From Osedax fenrisi (lineage: Eukaryota > Annelida > Polychaeta > Sabellida > Siboglinidae): a stretch of 64,000 nt of DNA. The stretch is from contig OZ025239.1 in NCBI GenBank assembly GCA_964019155.1, forward strand, positions 75,538,394 to 75,602,393, read 5' to 3'. The notes under the pieces were generated by a model. The model ran no database searches. It was not told the DNA's origin and was given only the letters and a program-made list of their open reading frames with translations. The position numbers and the translations under genes were made by a program. Positions 1 through 11,103 of this stretch are shown piece by piece; the stretch's first letter is position 1; each line of letters starts with the position of its first letter.

Positions 1-1640
1 ATATCTGGCAATCACACTCTTATTTTTATAACTCACCAGTAGATTTATTACCTGTCAAATAATGTATATTGTTCACCAATTATACCTCTGCCTCCTTATT
101 GTTCGATCCCCATAATACTATGCCTTGTAGTATCATTCTACTTAATAATTTAACATTTTTTGTGTAATACCATCATTATTAGTATACAAATTATAATATT
201 TTATCTAAACAGATTTTGTTCAAAAAATGTCTTTATATATATGTTTTTATATTATTCACACTTAACTATATATTATATTTTATTCTAACTATATCATATA
301 GTATATGTGTATATTCTTCCTATCTTTAATAAATATAATTTATAAGAATTTGTAGACTGCTTAAATAATCTAATATTTGAAACATTCTAAAAGAGTAAAT
401 TATAATCACGAGAATAAGTTATGTTATGTGTAATGTTAACTTTGAATTATATATGTATATATATATACATATAATTATTATAATTATTAAATATTATTAT
501 AATATGATATAATCATTATAATATTGATATTGGTAATATTTCTGATAACTTCAGGTTTTCCCAGTCTATCATTAATCCAATTATATAATCATTACAATAT
601 CATACATGAATACGCATTACACTTGAATTCTAACAATCAATTAAAAAAATACAAATTAGTAATTAAATTCTAGGAATTAAAAGTAATGGGCATATGCTAA
701 TTATAAGTAAGTCAATACATTAATATATTTACAATTATACATATATTTGATATTACTTATAATTATTTATAATACAGTTTCAGTTAAGAGTATTAATTAT
801 TGGTTGATTATCAAATACTTGTAAGTAATTTTATCCTAGAATTCGTCTAAGAGTAATAATATTATAATTACTATAACAATAGACCTGATTTACATTCAAA
901 TTAGTTATCAAATTAGTCTAAATTAAGATTAATTATTTGTTACAAATTAAATAATAAATATGATTTATTATTAATTTTATATTAATTTAATTATTAAATT
1001 AATAGGCAATACATTTATAGGAATATTTTTTATATAGTGATTATAATAAAATAAATTGTATATTAATTATAATAATTATTAATAACTTGCTGTTGTGGTA
1101 ATTATTATTCGGTATTAGTTAGTTATTATATTTCTAAGGTAATATTAATTTAAATTTTTTTTTAAAGTATTAATTCAAGATTTATAATATTAAAATAATT
1201 GAAAAATAAGATTTAATAAATAATCGTGCCTTTATAAAATGTATTAAAGTTGATATAAAATATCGCCATCTATCGTTTTTTTATTAAAATAAATGTGCAA
1301 TTTATAATTTTTGGTAAAATACAAATTCACAAATATGAATTAATAAATTTAAGAATTTCCTTATTAACATATACAATTTTAACCAAATAACTTACTAATC
1401 GTAATATACAATATAGTGCATTATATGATATAATATAATTGTATTATGGTAAGTTTGTATAAATCGCATAAATATACCTATATTTAGCAAATATGCATAA
1501 AACATTATATACAATTGATAAATTTTATAATAAATAATACTGAAATAATTTAAATAATATTAAATCTACAAATATGCATACAACACATATATATATATTT
1601 ATATATATATATTATATATTATATATTATATATTATATAT

Positions 1641-1680
<40 letters not shown>

Positions 1681-1740
1681 GATACATTTTATAAATAAAT
1701 AAAACATTAACATAATTAAAATAATACTAGGATCATGTGA
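1..1740. other. AT-rich stretch without recognisable genes
   Basis: Very AT-rich DNA with short TA repeats, the longest a TATAT/ATTATAT run at about 1587-1676. I see no coding potential and no clear repeat ends. Confidence 0.7.
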
Positions 1741-1751
1741 ACAAGTCGTCG

Positions 1752-1815
1752 ATCGCGTACCTTCAGTAAATAACTTATTTACTAAATAAGTAAGGTTACC
1801 TTAAAGGTACGCGAT
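1752..1815. repeat. Nested hairpin, 12-bp perfect arms
   Basis: The arms atcgcgtacctt (1752-1763) and aaggtacgcgat (1804-1815) are perfect reverse complements. They enclose a second palindrome (acttattta / taaataagt). The arms are GC-rich against an AT-rich background. No target duplication is evident. Confidence 0.6.
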
Positions 1816-1952
1816 TTAAAAACAGCGAATTATAAAACAATAACAGTACATATGAATCTACAGCGTATATATTGTTTAACTTAATAATATAAGTTCCTTA
1901 ACGTTTCGTACAAGATATAGATATTATATAGTCACCATAATAAGAACAAGAT

Positions 1953-2262
1953 GGGGATGCATGAGTTGGTAACCGTTTTCAAAATTTTATCAGCAATTGA
2001 GGCGGCGGGGATCGTGCTTAGCGCTATATATTATATATATATATATAATATAATATAATATAAATATAAATAAAATATATTTTATATAAGCTTTATCAAT
2101 ATCGGTAGGCATTGATGAGTGAATATAAATATATAACCTATTGTTAACTGTATTATACTATTCAAATGATATAGTGTATATAGTGTATACACTATGCGCG
2201 TTCGCAGCCCGCCTCAATTACTGGTAACATTTTGAATACCGTTCCCAACTCGTGCAGTAACC
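1953..2262. mobile_element. 310-bp MITE with 9-bp target site duplication
   Basis: Imperfect terminal inverted repeats of about 60-70 bp (gagttgg...aaccg / cggttc...ccaactc; both inner arms share caattgaggcgg-like sequence). The element is bounded by the direct repeat gaacaagat at 1944-1952 and 2263-2271. The 9-bp duplication and 5'-GG termini suit the Merlin superfamily (8-9 bp), but no transposase is inside. It lies at the outer edge of the left arm of the larger Merlin-type element. Confidence 0.75.
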
Positions 2263-2607
2263 GAACAAGATAATATTATATTTTATTATTGAATCTATGA
2301 TTTTATTTTATAAACAAATATGGGACCAAGAATATAACAAAGATTTTGTTTCTCCACATGGTTTTGTATTTGTTACCATCATTATTTGTGTATGTTTTAT
2401 GATTTATTGAAAAATATAGGTATTTAATTAAATAATATTTATTTTAATCTGACAATATTAATGGAAAAAATATTATATATATTTAAAAATGTACAAAAAA
2501 AAGGATATCATATAAACTATAAATATTATATAAAATATAAATATGCTAACTCGATATTAACTTGATAATAAAGTGATAATGATAATAATAATAATTATAA
2601 TAATTAA

Positions 2608-3235
2608 TTAAATAGAATAACTATTATGTATATGTCGAATAATATCGTTAAAAGAATCACATTTATATAAATCACGCATCATTTTTTCATCAAGATAACT
2701 AGCAAATTGTTTATTATGGACCCCCTTCATTGCTTTAAATTTAAGCTTTTCTTGAGCCCAGTACGATTCTACGTGTTGCGTGTGAGTGCCAGTAATGGGA
2801 TCAACAAAATTACGCGAATGATTAACAGTTTCATGTATGAAACCCATTTGACCGATCCCATTATAAGCACACCACATATTGCTTCGAATAATAGTACCTG
2901 GCAAAACATTTCTTTGTATTATTGGCAGTAGTGAAGCAGTAGTGAAGCAGCGCTTCTATCTGTGACGAGTTCCATATATCCACACTTTAGGGTTGTTGAA
3001 CCATCCCGAATACCCAAGCATCGGCTCGTGGATTGCGTCCTCGATGATATTTAGGTTTATGTCTAAAGTGACTTTCGTCTATTTGTACACATTTTCCTAG
3101 TTCTCCCAGAGGAGTTGGATTATCGATAATTTGTTTTGAACAAATTTCTCATAAAAATGCAAATATCTGTCCGAAACTTTTACGAGAAGTTGCGGTAAAC
3201 TGTACAGTATTCTGCGAGGTTATGTTTTGAGATCA
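2608..3235 (-). pseudogene. Merlin (IS1595-like) transposase, degenerate
   Basis: Read on the minus strand, successive frames give TSQNTVQFTATSRKSF, then LGELGKCVQIDESHF, KYHRGR, DAWVFGMV, YMELVTDRSAAS, PGTIIRSNMWCAYNGI and FVDPITGTHTQHVESYW. This is the DDE core of Merlin/IS1595 transposases: the IDES aspartate and the H-Q-VES glutamate are present. The second aspartate, normally in an S-D-xW-x-AY context, is Asn here (RSNMWCAY). There is a stop near 3160, a frameshift near 2975 and an 11-bp tandem duplication (agtagtgaagc, near 2927-2950) that shifts frame again. Inactive. Confidence 0.8.
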
Positions 3236-3924
3236 GTAATATATCACAAGTATATATTTACTTAAGCATATATGAATATTTTCAAAAAAACTTCCCTTTT
3301 TGATTGATACCGTTGACCTACATCTACTACGGGGGGACACCTGTATATAAATATTATTTGATAACATTCCTAAATATTAATATTATTCAAAAAATTACTA
3401 TAAATTATTTTTTAAATTAATAATGATTTAACTAGATTACTATGCATTATAAGAGCATTAAGTCTGTAAGACTATAAGCTGTGAAGTTATGGACCACATC
3501 GAATAAATGTAAACCTTCGCAGTGGACAAATAGATCTGGTAGTGGTAGAATTAGACTTTCTACCAGACAACCCCGCATATTACTATCATCATCTACAGTA
3601 CCACAAGAATCTACATCTACAGTGCCACAAGCATCTACATCTACAGTGCCACAAGCATCTACATCTACACCAAATTCGTTATCACCCGATTCTATGTAGG
3701 AGATAATAAGTACAACTAATAATATAGTACAGTTTTTAGATATTAAATGAAAATAATAATGATATCGTCATTGTAAATAATATTTTACTAAAAGCTAAGA
3801 ATATATTTCTCGAACACATTTATGTTTAATCTTATTTGATCTTATCTCATCAAATATATTTTATCATACTGTTATTATTATTATTATTATTATTATCATT
3901 ATTATTTTTGTTCTCACTTTATAG

Positions 3925-4436
3925 TAGTGATGTAAATGATGCTCAAATCTAAAGCATCGATGCAGTCTCAGTCTCGGTTACCTAAAGCATCGATGTAGTC
4001 TCAGTCTCAGTTACCCAAAGCATCGATGCAGTCTCAGTTTCGGTTACCCAAAGCATCAATGCAGTCTCAATGTCAAAAACATCGTTAAATAGCCACCATT
4101 CAATACAAATAAATAATAATATGTCACATAATATGGAAACATTAATAAAAATATGGTTAAATTTATAAAAATTATGTTTAAAATGTAACTTCAAAAAAGC
4201 TTCATTTCGGTTTGATTATGTTTTTTTTTGTAAGAGTCTCATCTCGGCTTGGGCTCATTTTACTAGAGTCTCGTCTCGGCTCGGGCTCATTTGGTTAGAG
4301 TCTCGGCTCGGGCTCGTTTGGCTAGAGTATCGGTTCGGCTAGGGCTCGTTATTTTAACGAAAAGAAAGTCTCTGCTCGGCATCAACACCAAAAGTCTCGG
4401 CTCGGCATCAAAAGCTCGGCATCATTTACATCACTA
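3925..4436. mobile_element. hAT-type MITE with internal satellite
   Basis: Perfect terminal inverted repeats TAGTGATGTAAATGATGC at both ends, flanked by the 8-bp direct repeat ctttatag (3917-3924 and 4437-4444). The 8-bp target duplication and the TAGTG terminus are typical of hAT transposons. The interior has four units of about 33 bp (agcatcgatgcagtctcag type, 3953-4072) and a region of degenerate TCGGCTCGGGCTC repeats (4215-4420). No transposase. Confidence 0.85.
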
Positions 4437-4835
4437 CTTTATAGTATATACCATATCCTTTTTTTTGTACACTTTTAAATATATCTAATATTTTTCCATC
4501 GATATTGTCAGATTAAAATAAATATTATTTAATTAAATGTCTATACTTTTCAATAACTCATAAAAATACACAATTAATTATGGTAAAAAATACAAAACCC
4601 TGTGGAGAAACAACATCTTTATTATATTCTTGGTCCTATACATTTATTGTTTATAAAATAAAATAATAGAATAATAAAATATAATATTATCTTATAATGC
4701 TTATAATTGTAATAATATCATAATTATTATATAATTATTATAATAATAGTATAATAATTATACTAATCCTTATTTAATAATTTATAATAATGATGATTAT
4801 TATAATTAATATTATAATAAGATTATTAAATTTCT

Positions 4836-5240
4836 GGTACCTGGTCAAAAGCTTCGCGATTGTGCGCTATTTAAACACCCGTACAATTTTGTATTAGAAT
4901 AAGGGAATTTACAATAGCGTATATTTATTTGTACATGTAACATGTACATGTTTGCAAACATTAATATTTTTAATTATTTTTATTTTATGATTTTGTTTGG
5001 ATGGGTTTTAGTTTTGATATTGCCAGGTTTTGTTAGCTGCATTACATCTCGAGTGAGCCTATAAAACATTTATATATAAATATATGTTAATGATAAACCG
5101 TTACATATATGATAGTCTATAAATAGACATACACTAATTATAATGTCCAATCATACGCTATTGTAAAATCACTAATTCGAATAAATAAGTTTGCCGGCGT
5201 TAAAAGCGCGCATCAATCGCAAAGCTTTTTACCATAATCC
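4836..5240. mobile_element. 405-bp MITE with 8-bp target site duplication
   Basis: Terminal inverted repeats of about 100 bp (shared blocks aaaagctt-gcgattg and atttacaatagcgtat). It is bounded by the direct repeat aaatttct (4828-4835 and 5241-5248). Termini begin GG, and with an 8-bp duplication this fits Merlin-type; hAT is the alternative. It sits 135 bp right of the larger Merlin-type element. Confidence 0.78.
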
Positions 5241-6258
5241 AAATTTCTTATAAAAATCTATATTAAGTTTATTTAAAATATAAATTTGGAATATAATATT
5301 GTATTTATGTATACATTTATGTATAATTATTATAAGTATTATAATAATAATAATTATAATAATTGTTATAATATTGAATAGTCACTATTATAGAGTATTA
5401 ACATAACAGAGGTATACTGATTGCTTACCTTACCAGATCTAGCTTGATAGTAAATACTGATTGCACTTGTAATCTATCTAACCCCATGAAACTAGGCACA
5501 ACATATTTGTTATATATACAATATTTTAAAAAAAAAAACAGAAGAATAAACCAAACCAAAGAAAACAAACAACCCAAATATAATATAATATATATATATA
5601 TATATTTGTGGATTGATATTTTAGGGTTGTTTGATTTATTTGGTTAGGTTTTATTCTATGTTTTATTTGCTGCATTATATCTCGAAGTGAGACAATCAAA
5701 TGTTGTGCTTAGTACACAATTTTTATTTTATTTTATAAAATGTGCCTAGTTTAGTGTGCTACCATAGTCTAAATAAAAAAAGTAAGTAGGTAACATACTT
5801 TATTTATATATATGTATATCATTTCCTAGATAATGTATTGAAAAAGCATAAAATATAAGATATATAAATATAAGAAAATTCACATTACATAATATAACAT
5901 ATATTTATTATTTTATTATTTATTATTTTGCATGATATTAATTATTTAACAATCATTAATGCAAAATAAATAGATTTATATGATCTACAGATATATAAAT
6001 ATAAATATTGAATAACCTTAAAATGTCTCCTCAATTCAAACTATGTAGTGTACTATTTCACATACTAATATAGTATATCATTCGCACTACTTCTATATTT
6101 AATTTACATTTCAGAGTAATTTATTATTTTACTTACCATATATAATAGCGTAATACTATTCGTATATAATGTATAGAAATACATTCTTTAACTTGCATAA
6201 TAGCTACGTTTTAATAATTCATTATTTGTGACTAGATAATAATGTAACTATTCATTCA
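5241..6258. other. AT-rich stretch with foldback-like repeat
   Basis: No gene seen. At 5545-5680 there is an inverted pair (aaccaaaccaaag.. / ..tttatttggttagg) around a TA tract, followed by tgctgcattatatctcgaagtgag. A variant of that last motif recurs at 5035-5065 and 23915-24035, so it belongs to a dispersed repeat of unknown class. Confidence 0.4.
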
Positions 6259-6478
6259 TCAATTCACTGTACACCTCAGTGTTACCTTGGCTACATCCAC
6301 AGTAGCTATTCTCCATCCCGCTCTGTCTCTAGCATCTAGTCGAAGATTCGTGATATCTGTAGATACATCGTTGTTTATATTGTTGAGACAAGTGCAACGT
6401 GGTCTGCCTGTTCCTCGCCGACCTTCCATTCTTCCCAGCATCAATTGCAATTCCATCACATCTGCTCTAACAATGTGT

Positions 6479-6480
<2 letters not shown>
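6259..6480 (-). pseudogene. Non-LTR retrotransposon ORF2, C-terminal fragment
   Basis: The minus strand encodes GHIVRADVMELQLMLGRMEG followed by RRGTGRPRCTCLNNIN and ARDRAGWR. This is the tail of many non-LTR reverse-transcriptase ORFs, whose usual pattern is LGRMEG-R-RGRPR--W-D-I followed by A-DR--WR. The upstream part is replaced by a TA repeat (6482-6511), so only the last 70 or so residues survive. Confidence 0.75.
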
Positions 6481-6512
<32 letters not shown>

Positions 6513-8870
6513 TTATTTTATCAGTTAGTATATCACTGACATATACTATGCTTTATTCATAATATATATATATATAGTCTATAAACTCAACTTTTAATAT
6601 AGTATCACGTATGATCATTGATCACGCACAGTGAAGCATAGGAATAATATATGTGTGTGTGTGTGTGTAATTGTATAGCATGTTATTAATGATACATAAG
6701 TGTGGTTACAAACTCAACGTATAACTACGAAATCTACATTTATCTGCTGATAGATGATACACACATGTACATACGTATATGCATCTGCTGGTGTTATGCC
6801 ATATATTAGTTATTACATGTAATAGAGGAGGGGGTAGTATGGAATAGGGGGGGGGGCAGTATGGAATAGGGGAGGGGGCAGTATGGAATAGGGGAGGGGG
6901 GCATGGAACAGGGTATTTTATTCGGAACTTCAAGCGATAACTTCGGAAAATCTTTGTTATAACTCCTACCTATAAATGCTTATATTACAAATATAAATAT
7001 GTTATATGCATTAAAGTGTTACACTGCTATAACAGTTATAACTGCTATAACTGCTATAATAGCTATAATAGCTATAATGATATAAGGATATAATGCTAAT
7101 AATAGCCTTTGTTCACCAACTTGTGTGTATATACATATAAACAATAGCACACACTCACTCACTCACACACACACAACCACACTCACACACAACTACACAC
7201 ACACACATACACACACATACACAACCACACACACACACAACCACACACACACACACACACACACTAACAGAACAGGTGATATCAAAGCAGACTCCTCCTC
7301 CACATCATTATTACCTGTTGTTGTTGTTGTTCTGGTATTAGTTGATGAGATAGATGAAAGGCTCAGTATCCTGTTTCACTAGCGCCTCCACCAGGCAGCA
7401 GCAGCAGCAGCAGCAGTGTTACCGCCTCAGGCATATCTACAGGTAATACTGGTAGCAGCAGCTACCTGTATCATATGTTTGTTACCGAATTCCCCAGAGC
7501 TCATCTAGTCATATGATGTAGTCATACTACATTACCTGACTGATTGTAACAAAGCTATACTCCTACAACTAAATACGAATATATCTTTAATACCCTTTTA
7601 TACAGCCTAAACCTTATTATAGTAAGTAAAATATAGTTAGTCGTATTGAATAGCTATGTCTGTGAGTGTAATAAACACAACAGTGACACACATCACATGA
7701 CAGTCAACAATAACATGTCATCATATAGCATTACATTAGTAACGAATTATTAACATATTTAGTTAATGAACTGCTGCTGCTGCTGCATAATTAATCACAT
7801 GCATCATTAACATCACTCGTGCATCATTAATCATTCTATTAATCATGCTACAACACAACAATAGACATGTATCATACTGTATAGGTTAAACCTAATCAAT
7901 TGATATAGGCTATATTTCAGTATTACAACTAATAACATACACCCATACACACACACACAATCACTCTCACACACATACAACCACTCTCACACACAACTAC
8001 ACACACATTATTAAATGCACTGTTCATGATAACAAATATACTACTTTACTAATAACCCACTGCTAAATGCTAGTCACTCACACATGCAATGCTATCATAG
8101 GCCTAAAGTAAACACCGCACACACACACACGCGCGCACACACACGCGCGCACACACATGCTCGCGCACACGCGCACACATAAGTAGTGTGTACACACATA
8201 CATACATACGCACACACATACGTACACACATACGAACACTAGCATACACTTCACAATGATCAATATCATCTGTTTGTCAGTGGTACGTTGTATTACTTGA
8301 GTTTGTTGTCTAGCTGTGTCTATTTCTATCTATCTTTGTATCTTTGTATATATATATACATTCAGATATATAAATACATGTGTCAGAGATGTCAGAGTAT
8401 CAGCTGTTTAGAAGTGAGAGCTACTGAGTGATTCATACACACATACATGACCACATATACGCATCACTACACGCAGCAATACATGCAGCATATAGAGATA
8501 TATGCATCAATACATGCAGCAATACACAAGTAGAGATATATGCCACTATATCATAGAGCTAGATCGCTCTATCTCTAGCTCTATACACTATACCTTCGAT
8601 GTGAAGATATATTGCTTTATATCGATGTACTATACATGCACCAATTGAAGCATCAATACATGCATCAACACGTGCACCAATACATGCATCAATACAAGTA
8701 GAAATGCACCCATCTACACAAGAATAAATACAAACTGCGATACAAGTAGAAATACAATACTAAATATAAAGCGAGCACACAAGCGAGCACACAAGCAAGC
8801 ACACAAGCAAGCGCGCGCATAACAACAGTACCAGCAGCAGTATACCACTATAGTAGTAATGCAGATAGTA
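6481..8870. other. Intergenic microsatellite-rich region
   Basis: No supported gene. Contains TA and GT runs, a three-copy G-rich repeat of about 26 bp (6834-6910, core tatggaatagggg), CA-rich tracts (7140-7262, 7938-8010, 8109-8245) and a short CAG run (7396-7415). The short ORFs here are repeat translations. Confidence 0.7.
8552..8585. mobile_element. Micro-palindrome copy 1 (34 bp) between near-perfect 8-bp direct repeats
   Basis: Arms catagagctaga / tctagctctata with a 10-base loop. Flanks are cactatat (8544-8551) and cactatac (8586-8593), 7 of 8 identical. Same sequence family as the elements at 13913 and 24197. Confidence 0.6.
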
Positions 8871-8874
8871 TAGC

Positions 8875-9069
8875 GGAGAGCAAACCATGTGACCGGCCTC
8901 CGACGCCGCCCAGTCTATAAATAGATTGACGATGACCACAGCGGTGTGGCTGTGGCGGCCATCCGTTGATTGACCACTACTTAGTGGGCTGGCCATAGTG
9001 TGATCGATACAATTATCCCCCATCCCTGCCGCCTGCCTGCCTCTATCCCGCCTTCCCTTCCCTCCCCAT
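8875..9069 (+). promoter_or_regulatory. GC-rich, CpG-containing patch with a TATA box
   Basis: A GC-rich stretch holds ctataaatag at about 8915-8924, nearly the same core as the Piezo TATA box. It is followed by a pyrimidine-rich run and a donor-like CCCCAT|gtaagt at 9069/9070. It could be the promoter and first non-coding exon of another transcript or an alternative Piezo 5' end. No coding sequence is visible. Confidence 0.3.
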
Positions 9070-9433
9070 GTAAGTGTCTGTCACATACCCCGTCGTCGTC
9101 TGTACCGCCTCATACAACGTGTGCGACGCGACACACTAAGCGCCGCTATTTGTGTGTTTGTGTGTGTGATAGCCGCAAGTGAAAACATCGACATGTCCTT
9201 GCTTAGCTTGTACTTATGTCTACACGTTAATAACATATCTTCCCTCTCTCTCTCCCTCTCTCTCTCCCTCTCTCATCTATACTGTAATAATGTTCTCTCC
9301 CCCTCTCCCCTCTATCTCCCCTCTATATATATATATTCATCTCATTGTAGCCATTAATATTATAGTTATTCCATTCAAGCTATACGTGGTTCTGTGTGCG
9401 CGCATATGTGCTATGTTGCGGACTGATCGTATG

Positions 9434-10152
9434 TATAGCACACAGTGTATAGCACACAGTGTATAGCACACAGTGTATAGCACACAGTGTATAGCACACA
9501 GTGTATAGCACACAGTGTATAGCACACAGTGTATAGCACACAGTGTATAGCACACAGTGTATAGCACACAGTGTATAGCACACAGTGTATAGCACACAGT
9601 GTATAGCACACAGTGTATAGCACACAGTGTATAGCACACAGTGTATAGCACACAGTGTATAGCACACAGTGTATAGCACACAGTGTATAGCACACAGTGT
9701 ATAGCACACAGTGTATAGCACACAGTGTATAGCACACAGTGTATAGCACACAGTGTATAGCACACAGTGTATAGTGCACAGTGTATAGCACACAGTGTAT
9801 AGCACACAGTGTATAGCACACAGTGTATAGCACACAGTGTATAGCACACAGTGTATAGCACACAGTGTATAGCACACAGTGTATAGCGCACAGTGTATAG
9901 CGCACAGTGTATAGCACACAGTGTATAGCACACAGTGTATAGCACACAGTGTATAGCACACAGTGTATAGCACACAGTGTATAGCACACAGTGTATAGCA
10001 CACAGTGTATAGCACACAGTGTATAGCACACAGTGTATAGCACACAGTGTATAGCACACAGTGTATAGCACACAGTGTATAGCACACAGTGTATAGCACA
10101 CAGTGTATAGCACACAGTGTATAGCGCACAGTGTATAGCACACAGTGTATAG
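9434..10152. repeat. 14-bp minisatellite, about 51 copies
   Basis: Unit tatagcacacagtg, nearly perfect, with rare variants (tagcgcaca at about 9885-9905 and 10123; tagtgcaca at 9774). Because 14 is not a multiple of 3, all minus-strand frames look open; these are not genes. Confidence 0.97.
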
Positions 10153-10159
10153 TACGCAA

Positions 10160-11100
10160 CCTGTGTAGTCATCACGCACACACACACGCACACACACGCA
10201 CACGCACACACGCACACACGCATAGTACCGTTACTGTATAGCACCGCCTACTGATGCGGTAGTGCAGTGGCTAGTGAGTATCGCCTCCTCTGCATCAATT
10301 GTTACTATTAAAGATAATAGCAATAGCAGTGATCATATATACGGAACTATACACATAGGAACTATACACACCTATAGGTACACCTATACACCTATACCTG
10401 TAGTATACTACATAGTGTTACCTATTACTGATGGTATTATGTAATCAAATTAACAGATTTATCGCTACACACTAAGATATTGACTATTTCTCCTGCTGCT
10501 CGCCCTATCAACGATTACTAACGATAGATTTAGCGCACACCCGCACCAGCACACCCGCACCAGCACACTGTACTAGTAGGTGTATCAGTGCTATTGATTA
10601 GAAGAAGTACACAGCGCAGTGTATCGCTGTAAGTACACAGCGCACTGTGCGGCGCAGTGTGAGCGTGTGTGTGCGGGGGTGGTGGGGTGATTGTCACACG
10701 TATTGCGTGACTATGACGTCATCACCAGTACCACGTGACAACAACGACTGCCGCCCCGTGCCCTACATACGGGTGGAGCCTGCCCCTCATTGTTGACCTA
10801 TTGCATGGTGTACACGCGCTCTCTCTCGCTACCTCCTCCTCGCTGATTGATCACCCACCAGCACCCCGCACATCACACACACACACACACACTATATGTG
10901 CTTATCTATCATTGATATCATCCTCTGTACCACGTGATAATGGCTGATGCTAGTGCTGCTGCTGTCCCTGTACTACACCGTGGTGTACGCATGTAAATTG
11001 TACGCAGTATGTAAGTAGATAGTGTTACCGTACACTACAATGTATGCAGTATACAATGTATGCGGTGTATACGGGAAAACTACTACTTACGTCCCACTCT
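10160..11100. other. Intergenic, no gene recognised
   Basis: Mixed-composition DNA with CA-rich tracts (10172-10222, 10873-10893), CGCAC/CAGCGC motifs near 10600-10670 and several CACGTG E-box-like sites (about 10731, 10929). Nothing coding could be supported. Confidence 0.5.
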
Positions 11101-11103
11101 AAT

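Larger units (their letters stand above)
2267..4693. mobile_element. Merlin-type DNA transposon with long terminal inverted repeats, invaded by a hAT MITE
   Basis: Sequence at about 2267-2520 recurs inverted at about 4440-4693 with roughly 85-90% identity by eye (shared landmarks: gggaccaagaatat, tttctccaca, attaaataatatttatttta, tgtacaaaaaaaagg). The interior carries a decayed Merlin transposase on the minus strand, an 18-bp coding-like repeat (about 3597-3668) and a hAT-type MITE at 3925-4436. No clean target duplication was found, so the ends are approximate. Confidence 0.65.

Noticed and set aside
9337..10244. Long minus-strand ORFs of 259-292 codons
   Set aside because: They are translations of the 14-bp minisatellite; all three frames are open for the same reason.
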